From Phellopilus nigrolimitatus (Eukaryota; Basidiomycota; Agaricomycetes; Hymenochaetales; Hymenochaetaceae): 64,000 bases of DNA. The stretch covers positions 744,001-808,000 of the forward strand of contig JAJOHG010000002.1 of assembly GCA_021029095.1 (NCBI GenBank), given 5' to 3'. How positions within the stretch are numbered: the stretch's first letter is position 1; every line of letters starts with the position of its first letter. This document shows, piece by piece, positions 24,260-37,125 of the stretch. Under the pieces are notes generated by a model. That model saw nothing but the letters and a program-made list of their open reading frames with translations. It was not told the origin of the DNA and ran no database searches. The translations under genes and the position numbers were made by a program.

Positions 24260-27200
24260 ATGTCGGTTTTCTCTTCAAGATTTACGTCTACGGACTCGAG
24301 ACCTTCTCTGACGAGGGAAAGCACCGCATGCGAATCGGATATGTCTTTACCTACACCTCTCGACCACCCATCTCATTATGACAGTCACAATACTCACAAA
24401 AGACCCACCGCCCCAGCCGATTTCGTACGGGTACGCATGCCGTCCCAAGAACGACTCAACATCCCTCCAAGTCGTGTCGGATCAATCTCCACTCCTGATC
24501 GGTATGACCCTCAAGACGCAGAAGTCCAGGCCAGTTCGATTTCGTACTTCTCGTTGCCAGTCCGTCGTCCACCGGCACCGGTCACACCCACTCGCCAAAA
24601 TTCAACAAGAGGACTCATCAACCGATACGAGACAATGTCTTCCAGTCCTCTGAGCTCACCTAGCAGGACACCATCTGCTTCGCCCATGCTTCGCAATGCC
24701 GTCTTACCCGATCCTCCGCTAGGTCGTCCGCTTTCCGCACTCAAAGAAAAAGGACGCTCTCCTCTCCGCGACTCTTTCAGGAATCTTATGTCTCTTCTAG
24801 GGAGGAAAGGAAAGGGGGGAGATGATAATGCTATTCTCCTAAGCTCCCGATACGATACTCTTGCTTCGCCAACTTCCCTGCCAGAAAATAACTGTTCTAC
24901 ACCGAAACATCAAGAGAGCTCTCCCATGGTCACTCGACAGTCGACTCCCTCGCGCTCTGGGCCTGTTCTATATCTTTCTCGGCCAACGATTGATACGATG
25001 CTGCCTGTTTGGACAAATTGCAAAGCATCACTATTCGAAAATCATGTTTTGTTGGAGTGGCTTACGGCTTATGGAAATCCTTCGTCAAGCATTATTCTGC
25101 TTGATAAATCTACAGATGTACGTTCGCTTGCAAAGTCTCAGGTGGATCCTACGGAAAAGAGTCTGCTACCTGATGCTGGACAAGACGCTCATATTTTTGA
25201 GATTGCATACCTGGGTGGTCCTCCAGAGAAATTCGCTACAAGCTCTGTCGCGGAAAGAAGTGCATGGGTCAGCAGCATCTGGGATACACTTCTTCAACTG
25301 GGTAGGAACGACGTCTCTAAATCTCAGGAGTTAGCTGTACCAGAATCAAGCTTTATCGCTGAACGTGTCGACCTTCTGTCAGCCTCGCCCGCCAGTGAGA
25401 CAAAGTCTGGGGTCTACTCGACTACTGTTCCAGCTAAGCATGTCATTTCCAGTGTGTCTTCGTCACCTTTATCGAATATAGCAGCGCAGTCCAGAATCGG
25501 ATCGGTAAAAACTCGAACAAACCGACTGTCGTCACAGCTGGACACTGTCAGTCGCACAGCGGCTTCTTACTCTTCTACTGTCTCTCCTGGGTCTGTCTCC
25601 GCGCCGTCAACACCCACCAAAAGCTCATATTCCAGTCCTCGCAACGAGCTGTACGCGTCCAGGAGTTCAAGCCCGTCCATACGAAATCTGGATAATCTCT
25701 CTTTGGTGAAAAAGCGGCTATCGAAGATATCTGACGATGCAAGTGTCCTGGAGTCTCGGTATTCTACTCCACCATCTCAGGCTCCAAGTTATCTTGCCAC
25801 TCCGCAATCATATCGTAAGAACGCAAAGCGGGTGCCGCAGCAGCCAGCAGCGACGCATACCAGAGCGTCTCCTATGATCTCGGAATTTGATGATGAACAT
25901 GCTGTCTACGACTTTTATGCTCGAAGATCTCATGCAGGACACGCACTCTCCCCGGTACTTGATGAATCTGAGTCTCAGGTTGGCGGCACACCCGAAGTTG
26001 AGGGCAGACATGCTGACGATGCCCGTAGCCCTGATATTTTGGACAGACAAATCTCGCGAAGGACTACATCAAGCATTATCACGAGCGACGCTTCCATCCC
26101 CCGAGATCATGAAAGAGATATGGAAGACGCCGTCCACCCTCTCATCGCCCTCATCCAAGACCACGCGGTGCAACAGTACAGTCAGACGTCCGACCTCGGT
26201 CATCAGATCGCATCCCTCCAGGGCGACGTGCTCGGCATGTCCGCTGATCTTCGTGCTGTTATTTCGGAGCAGCAGCCAGATTCGGCTCTGCGTGGAGTAT
26301 TGGAAGATCTGTGCATGAAGATGGAGGACGCCGTTAAAGCTGGAAAACAGGATAGCAATGGGCTGCAAGGATTGAATGAGAAGGTCGATTTTATCAAGAG
26401 CCATATTCTCGCAGCGAACGAGTCCGTTTCTGGGTTGGTTCTTAAAAACGAGGGGGACTCAGAGAATCGAAATTGTGTTTTGGACAAAATTATGGGTACG
26501 GTCGACGATGTGCAGCAAAATATGAAGACCGACATTCCAATGATCCTGGAGCGCCTTGCCTTGCTTCAAGAAAAGGCAACATCGAGCGATGTGTCTCAAG
26601 TGAACGCGAAACTTGACGAGATTTTGGAGGCGTACAAATCAATGGTGCCGGCACGAAGCGAGGGAGTCCAGCGTAACTTGAGCGCTTTTAGACGGACTAA
26701 AGGTAAATCTAGCCTCGAGGTGCGTCGATCACAACTTTAGATTCCGATCTTTTACTTAGTACGCCACACTAGGATGGCGGTACATCGGAGCACACTGGAG
26801 CTGTCGACCCTAGTGGTGACGAGAAAGTCGGTGCAAGCCAGGTTGAGGAAAAGGTACTAGTTCTGTATTTGAAGATCTTAACTAGGACTGATAGCCAAAT
26901 ACAGCTCGCAGAGATACTGGTCCTCTTAAAAAGCGAAGACGAACAAAAAAGACTGCATACTGATCAGCAGGCCGAAAGTGTGCAATACTTACACGATCTC
27001 AATACTGTGAGTCCTCAAACACTTGAGCCTGCTGTCAGGGAACGCGTGTCTGACATGGCCGTGGCTGAAGTGGCTAGAATCATTTGTCAACAACGGGACG
27101 GCGCAAATTCAGTCTGTTGCTCAAGGAGTCGAGCGCCTCTGCAAGGAACTTTCTCCGCAGACGAATGACCAAGTACTAAATTCCGAGGACGGACCCGAAG

Positions 27201-27986
27201 AGCTGCACAGGCAGAGCGGCGGTCTACGCTCGGACCTTAATGACCTAATTACAAGTGTAAAAGCGGGAGAGATGAGGACCTCGACACTTCAAACATTGCT
27301 TACAGAAGCCTTGGAAGCAGTCAAAGAAAAAGGCACAGAAAATAAGACAGTCGGTGCGTGATCCAGAAGGTCGATAGGTCTGATGGTTTAACACACCCGG
27401 CTCGCTTTCAGACATGGAGACAGTCATGGGAATGATAGATAGACAGAGGCAGGAACAAGAGGTGATGCTACGCGGAATAGCAAATGGTGCGTTTTTATCT
27501 AATAAAATGTTGCCTCGTACGCTAAATCTATGCCAGAATTGTCAAATGACATCCGAGGAGAGCGCCTGCGCTTCGTAGAAGCCATGAAAGAAGCCACAGC
27601 AATCAATGTTCAAGGTAAGCATGCTTGCCAGTTATCCAATACGATCACAGGATCTCTAATGTCTTGATTAGTCCACGTCGATGAATTCAAGAAGGAGTTG
27701 AGCAGGGAGGTCATGATGATGACCTGCGAAGTTGGGCGACTCCAACGGGAGCGGCAGATGCTAGAGCAGCAGATAGCAGATCTATTCTCATTCTTTGCTA
27801 AGCAACGAGCAGAAATGGTGAGCACCTAACTCATACGCATAAAAAAAGGTATAAGAATCGCAAATAAATTTAAAAAAAAAATAGGAACAAGGACAAAGTG
27901 ACTGGTCGCGCCAGAATCTTCAGCCACCGCAAGCTAAGACGGCCCGTTCAAACTCGCGAGGGCGGCCGTTGCCCGTACCGAGGTAG
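24260..27986 (+). CDS. Conserved basidiomycete protein with PH-like domain and C-terminal coiled coil
   Basis: Function unknown. ATG 24260 (MSVFSSRFTS) follows a non-ATG in-frame extension. The first exon runs uninterrupted to about 26717. A long Ser/Pro-rich disordered N-terminus contains RDSFRNLMSLLGRKGKGGDD. A PH-like fold follows around residues 255-370 (VWTNCKASLFENHVLLEWL ... HIFEIAYLGGPPEKFATSS ... ERSAWVSSIWDTLL). After more disorder, the C-terminus is helical and coiled-coil (HPLIALIQDHAVQQYSQTSD; LSNDIRGERLRFVEAMKEAT; EVGRLQRERQMLEQQIADLF). About seven short 3' exons lead to a basic tail (SRGRPLPVPR) and TAG 27984-27986. A cortical or septum scaffold is a guess from the PH plus coiled-coil layout. 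Confidence 0.75.
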
Positions 27987-28083
27987 GATCTCTGGCGCTG
28001 TAAAATAAATTTATTGAAGGGGATAGATAGAGTTTGAAAGCTGGAGTTGGGAGGTGTGATTATCGAGGAGCGGCAGGCGTGCT

Positions 28084-31000
28084 TCAATACGATGGCGCAA
28101 TATAGCGAGCGGTGGCTGCGATACGGAAGTTCATCGGCTCGACAGTGTGCTAATAATGAGGACCAGTCAGTTAAGAGATGTGAACCTACAGCAGAAATCG
28201 ACGATTTACATCATATAGATCTTGAATTTGAGCGCCCTCCATCACGCAAATGTCGCCCTACAGACGAGATAAGATCTTAAAAGCTAAAGCCAAAAAATTG
28301 CGTAGCTTACGTGTCGCAAAACTAGAGTGAGCTGCTTTTCGCGAGGGCCCTCCTTTTGGGCTTTGTTCAGGCGGAAATGCATGAGTGCGATGGAACCCAA
28401 AGACAATGACGACACAACAGGTCCGAGTCCTTTTTCGCTATCGCTGTGATACTGAATGTAGAAGTTGGTTCCCATGTAAAGTAAACAAAGAGGATTATCA
28501 TGGACATACGGCCATCTTCTGTTCCTCCATGTAAGCAGCAGTTAGAATTTCATTAAAATCCGCCTGCAAACCAACGACAAGAGACGCCCGATCCTTGATC
28601 AACTGGAGGGCTTTGCCTACGGCTTCCGGGGCTTGATCAAAAGGAACCGTATTGTTGGTTCCGACAACGTACTGCAATTCGCGCTAAGATTTTTAAACTT
28701 GTCGAAGATATGTAACCTACCTTGTACGGGGCACCCGCTTTTAGAAAATGAAGAGTCAACCATCGTGTCGTGTTCGCATGAACTAGAAAGCTTACAGTTT
28801 TGAGAAAAATAATTCGCCAACATGCGTCCTCGAGCTGGCAAAGAATTGTTCGTAACGTCGACTACGCACCTCAGGCTAAAGCGAAGACGCACCCATGTGC
28901 TGAAGGACAGTTAAGTGTCATAATTTTCGACTCTATCAAGTGGGAAAGACGTACATTACGCAGTGGATATCTTCTGAGGAATGGTTTGGATAAGGCCTCC
29001 TGCTGATACAATTTGAACAGTTCGTTGGCACGGTGATTGACCAGTCTATGGCCAGCAATGATATGAATACGCCCTCTAGAAAAGAGAACATGTATAATTG
29101 CTTTAACCATTTGAGAACAGTCTTACCGTTTCTCTGGAAATTCGAAGGTAAGCAAAGGCCCGACTTTATTACTATCTGGTTCCGTCCACACTGATGCGCT
29201 GAAGCTGATGCCTAAGATGTACGATTATTGTTATTATGTAGTCGTTGAAGAGTCGATAAAGACAAATTTTCTTACCTGACCCCCGCCTGATTTTGTAACA
29301 CCTGAAACTTCCTAACTTCAATTCCTGATCCCAAAACTCCTCGTGCGTTCGGATGGGTAGCTGAACAATGTCCTTGAAAACTGTCTGCTCGCAGTTAGCA
29401 GTAAACTCCCAAAGGAAAACATTTCCAACGAACCTTGCAATCTGAACAATCCCAACATTCCCATCGCTCGCTAATGAGATGTCAATTAAGTCTTGCTTCT
29501 TAACCGCAAGTCGAACCGTTCATTCACCGGCAGCACAATTGACCACAGTCAGGACACCACCAACCTCTTGGAGAATACCTGTCTTTTGGAGGCGCATTAA
29601 GGGACTTAATCGGAGACTGAGGGATTAAGTTAATCCTTCCGAAATTCGGATGTGGCCGAAGTTCGAGGAAATGGTCGTTATAGTTTAACGTGAAGTGCTC
29701 TTTTGAGTTTGCTTGAAAGAAGCTTGTGCAGCTTGGACGGAGACACATCCACCCTTCTCGGTACACCGAGGGACTGCTTTGACCACAAAACTCGCACCTG
29801 ATCTTTGTCGGAAGCTCAGTCAGATACTTCGGAAAGGAAAACGAATGAAACACCTACAACTGCATCGCTAGTGTTCGCGCATGTAATCTCTGTTACGTCT
29901 TTCAGTTTTGAAAGTCAGCTTTCGTGATATTCCCCCGCTCACCTATGTCATCAGAGTAACTGCTACTTGAATCATCACGAACGTCTAAGCTGTCATCGGC
30001 GATCGTGTTCACATCCGATGAACCGACGGAGGAGGCCGTACTCGATCTGCCATCAGCCAGCCACCACGGGCACCCCTGGCCTTCACAATACTGGAAGGAA
30101 AATTTATACTTTACGCGGATCTCATAATTCCCCTGGTTCAAGAACACTTCTTTTTCCGCTGCCAGAGAAAAAAAAGTGGTGTTACGAATATTTAGTCCAG
30201 CCTTAACAAAAAGAGGTAATAACTAAAAACCTCACCCCAGGCATCAGTGATCCAATACAGACCCAAAACTACGTACATGTACTTTCCCAGGTCGTACGGG
30301 AAAAGTACATACTTGTCATCCGCGATAAGGACGATCGGGCTGCGATTTTCGTAGTTTCTGAGTAATGCACGGACGGATCTGTCATTGTCGCGTTGGTCTA
30401 AAGAGTCTTCCAAAGACTTTCCCCCGCTATCCAAGTTTATATGGCTCAAGAATACAATATGAAGAGTGGACGAAATAGCGTACCCATGCGATATTATAAA
30501 TCGTCCTTCGTGAAGAAATTTATCTCGCCTGAACGATTGAAGGAAGGGGGAAATGAGAGACGACCTCGGCAATGTGATCATATACTGACTGAGAGGAGAA
30601 GCCTCCTAGGAGATATCCATATACATTCTCCTTATTTTGATAAACCCCTCCGTGGTAGGAGCGGAACCAAGACGAAGTTTCGCAAATAGCTTGTCGGGAC
30701 TGAAGAGCGGCGGAATTGTTAATCTGAACGAAAGGGGATTTGCTTCTGTTTCAGACTCACCGCTGCCCATATCCGGGGACGTACACCGTCAGGTAGCGGA
30801 ATCTTTGGACACTCGTAATTCAAGCTGAAAAGGCGATATTTAAGCTCAAGACTTGTGAGAATACCCACGATCCTTCGTTAAATAAGCCCACATACCTGTA
30901 CGACTCAGCAATACCGATTCTCTCACAAAGGTTTCCAAAAAAGCCGTTCGTGCCCAAATTCGCCGTCTTATGGACCTTGAATTGCGCGTCGTCACATTCT

Positions 31001-33051
31001 TCGTTTTCTCCGTCAATGAGTGTAACTTCAGAAGACGTAGAAGGTGTACAAAGAGTAGAGACTGCAGACGAAGCGGGCGAGTTTACGAACGACTTCGAAG
31101 CGTCCCCGACGAAATGACCAGTCATACCACGGCCTGGCTGTCGCAACCGCCCTTCTTTTACCCGCGAAGACGCAAAAAAAGGATTGGCAGGTTCAGTAAG
31201 GGACGCTTCGAAAGGTCTGGCGAAATCAGATCTACTCGGATCATTATTATCGCATTTCTGAATAGACCCCGCAAATTCCTTCCGTTTGTTCTTGCTCTCA
31301 GAACTAAAAGAATTAAACGGCATTTCAAGGCTATTGAGTTCGTCCAGAGAACGATCTGGAATATCCACCGGAAGTTTAACCCGCTTGATTCGCGATGAGG
31401 ATGCCGACTCCTCGGTTTCGGTGCAAGCAAACATGAGAGGAACTGGTGGATCATGCTCGCCTCCTTCATCACACGCATCTTCGAGCCTATTCTTCCGCTT
31501 GAGTTCTCTGATAGGCTCCAGAATAAGCGGGGCAGGCGCGGCCAGAACTGGCAGTTTCTCAACTTCGTTTTTCTTTCCCTTTCGTGAGTCACGTTTATTT
31601 GACCGACGGGGAACTGCAGAACCACCGCGGTCCGTCGGATCTGATTGTTGATCTGGAGGGAGGGCAGAAGGTGCTCTTGGAGATACTAGAGAATTGTCGT
31701 TCGACCATCGCGAATTTTCTACTTCAATAGACTGCCATTGATACATAAGTAGACTTCTAAATTTATAACAACAAATTCTTTTACATACGTCTTCCTCGCC
31801 AGTATCTTCCTTGCCAGGGTCTTTCTTGCCAATGTCTTCGTTGTCTTCCAGACCGGAATCTTGCTCGTTAGCTTTTCTTATGACGAGCCGTCCTCCTTGC
31901 GCGATCCCCTCGCGTCGTTTCTTCGAATGGGCCGAACTGTTTTTTGACAATGTGTCCCGCGAAGTCGTCCCGTCGCTTTGTCTGTCCTGATTATATTCAG
32001 GTCAGTACGGCAGGTCTGTCATGTAACAAGCTCCGAAGTAATACATACCTCGGTGCTTTTCTGCGCAATTGTGACACCCGTCTCATCCTTTCTCTTCTTC
32101 CTATTCCGCTTGCGCTTAGGTTTGTGAGACGTATTTTCTCGTTCAGCAGCCTGGCATATTCCCTTCATTCCCTTCGTCTTCGTCATCTGCGGCTTTTTAG
32201 ATTGTACGGGAATCGCATCCGTGATGAGCGCCTCTGAAGGCAAAGGTTTGTTAGAGCTAGATGGCTCTGGAGTTGGCGCATCCAGCGTTTCTGTCGCAGA
32301 AGAAGTAGCACGCTTCCTTTTCTGCTTTGGGGCCTTCTTCGAACGACCAGGAGGTTGTAATGAGGTCTCTTCCGCAGACGGTGATAGTCTTTCGTCTGGT
32401 ACATTAGATGCAGGCTGGACGTTGGCTGCGACGAGAGGTGGATGATGAAGTTCCATTTGTTTTCTTCGACGAAACGGTAGTTTCCCTTCATTGTCAGATT
32501 CCATACTACTCTCAGGGAGAACGCTCAATCCCCGCCCTTCCCTTGCCCTCTTCAAAGCAACGTGAGCTTCCAGACTGTGCTCCTGATACAATTCCCAGTA
32601 GAATTCAACGAATACGCCCCAATCCGCGTCTTTGGTGTCAGACATATGTTGGGCCAGGCTACAGTCATCGCCTTTGTTGGGCTTGAAAGCCAGTGCAGTC
32701 CAGCGGACAAACGCTTCGAACTATCGAATAAATGTGTGATTTCTCCTGATGATCGAGAAGTCATCGAGCACGCACGAATTCAGGATATATTTCGCTCCAA
32801 ATGTTCCCTGGCCAGTCAATTTTGAGGCCTTTTCCGTAGCGTCCTACCTTTCGCTGAGGATGAGCTTGCGTTCTAGCCGCGAATTCACTCTTGAACGGTT
32901 CATAGTCGAGCAAACGGCTGTCGCTCCAGTGTTCAGGAAGCTGGCTGAGCTCGTCCTCAGGCTTCATACCAACGACGTGCCTTGAGACGGAGTCACGCTT
33001 GCGTCGTATGCTCCGGTCGCCTAACTGCACTGTTCTTGGTGGTATAAGCAA
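28084..33051 (-). CDS. Large AlkB-like 2OG-Fe(II) dioxygenase with zinc-binding and basic N-terminal regions
   Basis: Multidomain protein recognised by its C-terminal AlkB-type oxygenase: an HxD iron motif (YHSDSEKGLGPVVSSLSLGS), then MEGAQIQDLYD and HTVEPMNFRIAATAR with the distal His ligand and the 2OG-binding Arg pair, ending IAPSY, TGA 28084. Upstream are two zinc sites: CEFCGQ...WMCLRPSC and CPDCGQLCCR joined by an intron to ERWECWDCSDCK. Before these come a conserved segment (LGLYWITDAW; CEGQGCPWWL), a long disordered Lys/Arg-rich region, and an N-terminal module (VSRHVVGMKPEDELSQLPEH; DWGVFVEFYWELYQEHS). Intron 32721-32775 joins IYPEF to FEAFVRWTAL, so the separate-looking reading frames form one gene. 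The start is unresolved: the frame is open from 33051 but its first ATG is 32967, inside a conserved block, so an upstream exon is likely. The substrate (DNA, RNA or protein) is unknown. Confidence 0.72.
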
Positions 33052-33416
33052 GAGAGAAAAGACATGCTTCGCAGTTCATACTGATACTTCTCATAGTACC
33101 GTCAAAACAGTTACGGCATGACTACTACGCGGCATCTGATCCAGAAAAGCGTCCGCAGGAGTATAGCCACTTTGGCTTCTTGCCTCTTCAGAATTCAGGC
33201 TCTAACTAACTTATGCGAATTAAAGGGCTGCGTGTTCGTAATGACAGTGCATATTGGTTTTGATGACAGTTTGAAAAATAACTTGTCATGGCTGACTCGG
33301 AAATATCGCAATTGAACGGGAATTGTCGACCACTTCATTCCAGACAATGGACAAGAATGGAGGAAAACCACATTCGTCTACGTATTCCATGATATATAGA
33401 CCGTATACTGAGTCTA
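33052..33416. other. Interval between ATP16 and the AlkB-like gene
   Basis: 365 bases. It holds the 3' UTR of the ATP synthase delta gene and the promoter, and probably the first small exon, of the AlkB-like gene on the minus strand. Nothing else recognised. Confidence 0.4.
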
Positions 33417-34102
33417 TTACTTGGAGATAGCATGCTGCAGCGCCTCGTATACGCCGATTTCTATTTGTGCCTCAAGTTTGTCCTCTTCCGTTCCATTACC
33501 AGCAGCGACTTTTTGGGCTTCGGAGAGGTTAGCACGGATAGCCTAAGACGGACATAAGCTTTATTACAGAAACAGTTATCTATCCATACAAAAAGACAAG
33601 CATACCTCGAGCGAGAAGTCATCCAAGGGCGCAGCCTCGACGGCATTGATGGTAAGCCTATTGCTGGGGTGCACGGTCGCGAAGCCACCGCTCACTAGAC
33701 ACGAAGCAGAGAAATCCCGTTTTGAGGAATTTTAAGAGGCAAAGACAGTGGAAAATGAGACGCACCGAACCACTTCTGGCTGCTGTTTCCCGACTCGACG
33801 ACTTCTACGACACCAGGGCGAAGGGGCTCGATCGACGGAACGTGGTTGGCGAGAATACCCATGTCTCCGGTTGCGGCGGCGATGTTTACCTGAACGACCT
33901 CAGTCGACGCGAACAGGGTCTAGCACACGCTGGTCGTCAGTCGCTGCGCGGGACGTGGATGACGGGTAATACGTACCTGGTGGGGGAGCACGAGAGACAG
34001 CTTGAGCTTGTCCGCAACCTCGGCATAGCCCCGGCGCTGGATAGCGAGAGGTGCTCGCGACGCACGGCGCGCAGCAGTGGAAACAAGGCGGAGGGCCGAC
34101 AT
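33417..34102 (-). CDS. ATP16: ATP synthase F1 delta subunit, mitochondrial
   Basis: Central-stalk subunit of mitochondrial F1F0 ATP synthase (the homologue of bacterial epsilon). ATG 34102 opens a typical presequence (MSALRLVSTAARRASRAPL) with a likely cleavage near QRRGYAE. Mature domain: ADKLKLSLVLPHQ, then VVQVNIAAATGDMGILANHV, PSIEPLRPGVVEVVE and VSGGFATVHPSNRLTINAVE (beta-sandwich), followed by LSEAQKVAAGNGTEEDKLEA (C-terminal helices), ending at TAA 33417. About four exons. Length about 165 residues, normal for the family. Confidence 0.93.
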
Positions 34103-34598
34103 GGCTGGTGGTGAAGCTCAAACTGGCGAACGACAGAGTTTCAAGGCCGAAGCGGACTTTACCGGCATTCTCGGCCATTACCGGACACCTCAAAAAGTAC
34201 GAAACACGCGATTATTGTCCGAAGGAAATGCCATTGCATGTCTATGCTACTATTACAAAAAGCAGAATGAATTTTCATAGATATGTGCCATATCCCTTTA
34301 CTATGCAAGCCCAAAAGCCCAGCTGAAAAACGAAGTGATGAGGGTCCAAAACCTAGTGACGATCGACTTGGAGGTACTAGGTTCCTTCTTAGAAAGTACG
34401 CCATCTTGACCAGAAACATAACCTTTTGAAGGAAATCAGCGCAAGCACTACCAGGACTCGCATTCTATGTTATAAACGACCTTGATCTGCGACGCCCCCA
34501 CAATAGTCTTGCGGCATTAAAGACGGCTCCTTGCGCGTCCCACGCTCACTAAAACGCAACTCGGTCAGCGACGCAGACTGCGCAAAGGAGTGAAAAAG
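34103..34598. other. Interval upstream of ATP16
   Basis: 496 bases: promoter of ATP16 and 3' UTR of the glutamate-cysteine ligase gene, both minus strand. Short reading frames present look like chance. Confidence 0.4.
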
Positions 34599-37125
34599 TC
34601 ACATTTGGTCTACGGCGACAAGGAGATCGTAGTTGATCTCCTGGCTGACCACCGAGTCAAACTTATATTTCGGGTGTGTCCTCACGAAATTCCGTATCCA
34701 TGATGCCGTTGTGAGTAAAGAGCCATTCGATCTTCGCTTGATGAGGTCAAGGTATTTATCGAGTCTTCTGCCTGTCTCCGCGTCAACATCTAAAGTGTCT
34801 AAGTATGCGCGAACAAGGCCTATGAGACCTGGATATTCATTGCCCTGCAAAACAAGATTGGCATTGACACGTTACGAATAAATACGTGAGTTTTCTCACT
34901 TTGCCTAGCATGATCTCCTCCAATGTCATACGCTCATATTCGGCCTCTACTGGACCGCGAGGGATGCCATTGGTTCGAGGAGGAATAGGGAAACAATTTC
35001 TGAGTTTCTTTTCCTTAGGTTTCGCCGAGCCATTTAGTCCAGCGTCATCTACGGAGCATGCGCTACTAGTCGCCGACGGACTAGTTTGTGTCGAAAACAC
35101 ATTTTTCCTGAAATAGAACTTATCCGCGCGAGCCGCGTCGCGCTTCTGCGCCGTCTGCATATTCTCGTCGACCTTAGATATAGGCATGTACAAATTGAGG
35201 TCGAAGCTGAGAATCGCACGCGAGAGGAGCACGAAGAAGACGGCGAATGCGGCGTTCTCGAAGTCCGTCAGCTGCACTTCCATGCTCCGAAATTCGACCC
35301 GCCAGCCAATAGGCGAGTCGGGTGGAGGTGGCTTGAAGCGAACTGTTTGCCAGTTAGTCGATTGGATGTTCTATTTGTAAGACGAGACTTTGAAGCTGAA
35401 GAATATATGCAAAGAGAAGCAAGCGCACCTCGAAATGGTCCATGCTCGTAGTGTCATCTTGGTCAACCAACTCGGAAAATATAACAAGTGGATCGCGAAT
35501 AAATAGATGCGCGATGTGCTTGGAAAGTAAATCATCAAGGCCTTTCATCAGATGGAATTTATCATGAAGTCCGTCAGCTCGTATCTTAGACAGATGAAAG
35601 TAGCTCACCGTGTTCTCGTAAACGCTTGTAAATAGGAATATCATAAGGTACAGAAGTGTCGTTATACTCAGGTCGATTGATAAGGTCTTCAGAAATGTAG
35701 AGATCTACACTGTCGTATCGTGACTTTGGAATAACGAATTTATCCTGCTTCAGGGGCTTGAGAAATATTAAGTCAATGGATTTGCGCCTTGTGTCAGACT
35801 TGTTTTGTACCTTCAGACCCCGTTCTTCTTCAGTCCGGTCATCCACACTTCCAGCGATAACGTTCCATCTACAATCCACATCCGCTACGTAGCCCCGATA
35901 GAGAGGACTAGCAGCCGTCAGCGCCAACTACAGCAGGTAATCTTCAGACAGCACAAGAAAATGATTATCAGAGGAGCTTACCATAATGGGCCCTAGGGGT
36001 ATGAAAGCGTCGTATAATCTCCGCGCCTCAGTAACGTTACAAGACTGAAATGTGAGCTGCAGGCAGCAGCAGCCCATGCCGAACCCCATAGCATCCATGT
36101 AAATGTGATCAGGCAGTGCAGCCCCGTTCTTTGCCTCTGAAAAGAACGTCGTGAGTCAAATAATTTAAAAGTGGCACAGATGTCCTCTCTACCTGGATCC
36201 TCGGGGTACACATCACGATCCCAGGGAATTGTCGGATCTACGAACGGACGTGGCGTATTCTTGTCGAAGAAAAGGGGGAGGTTGATAGCGACCTTTGACC
36301 CTCTCCGCGAGCGAATATTCGCAGTAAGGGTCCTGCGCATCTAGTCATTATATATGCGAAGAAAATAATGGTATGAAGTAGCTGCACGACTGACGGGAAG
36401 CGCGCATGAGGATTCGAGATCTCCTGTGGCAAGAACAGACTGTGACTTGATACGGCATTGGTAGGATCGAAATGTGGCACAGTGAACATGCCAGGCGTGC
36501 CTAAACGCGGGAAGGAGGTGAATGAAAGCGGGACCTCGTGGTCTTCCAGATGTTTACGCGCGAGGCTCCGTCTACGCAGGTATAATTAAGATAATTGAGA
36601 AGTCTAAATGTAAGATGCCTACCGGTACCGCATGTTACCCTCGACGGAAAGGAGGTCCGCCAGGGAGCCCGTGTAGGGCGAACCGGGGGTCGACTCGAGC
36701 ATATAGCGACCATATTCTGGGTGGAAGGTCGGGATGGCGAATCTGCATGAACTCGGGTGAGCGGGGTGAAGACGCTGAAATGGCATGCTCACTTCTCTCC
36801 CGCCTCGTCAGAGAGGTCTTCGCAGATACTGCCCAGTTTCGCAAGGATTTCGGACTGGCGGAGCGAGAGCTTTGCATTCTTCTCCACAGCGTCGAACGCG
36901 ACAACCAAGTATTCGATCTATTTATTGCATCGTAAACGGAAGGTTAATATGTGCGTGATAGGAAGATAAACGCGCCTCGTCCCCCCAGAGCAACTCGTCG
37001 CCCTGCCTGTCTTTAAGCTTGTCCCAAGTATGCAGAAATTGCGCAATGCCGTGGCTCCTGACGTGCTCGGCATATTTCTTGGTGTCGGGCCAGGAGAGGG
37101 GCGTGCCCAGCGAGAGTAGACCCAT
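34599..37125 (-). CDS. GSH1: Glutamate-cysteine ligase catalytic subunit
   Basis: First and rate-limiting enzyme of glutathione synthesis, joining Glu and Cys with ATP in the cytosol. ATG 37125 ([20 protein letters not shown]) is the conserved eukaryotic N-terminus. Key blocks: [33 protein letters not shown] segment; [20 protein letters not shown] (a family hallmark); [32 protein letters not shown]; and a C-terminal [20 protein letters not shown]. Ends at TGA 34599 (...AVDQM). About ten exons. Length is consistent with fungal Gsh1, roughly 640-660 residues. The catalytic region is intact. Confidence 0.95.

Noticed and set aside
29516..29560. In-frame stop just after the second Cys cluster of the AlkB-like gene, suggesting a broken zinc site
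   Set aside because: A GT-AG intron ending TCATTAG joins CCR to ERWECWDCSDCK, restoring the full site.
32019..32645. Separate gene starting MSDTKDAD
   Set aside because: A 55-base GT-AG intron (32721-32775) and an intron near 32000 join this frame to the exons on either side, so it is an internal exon of the AlkB-like gene.
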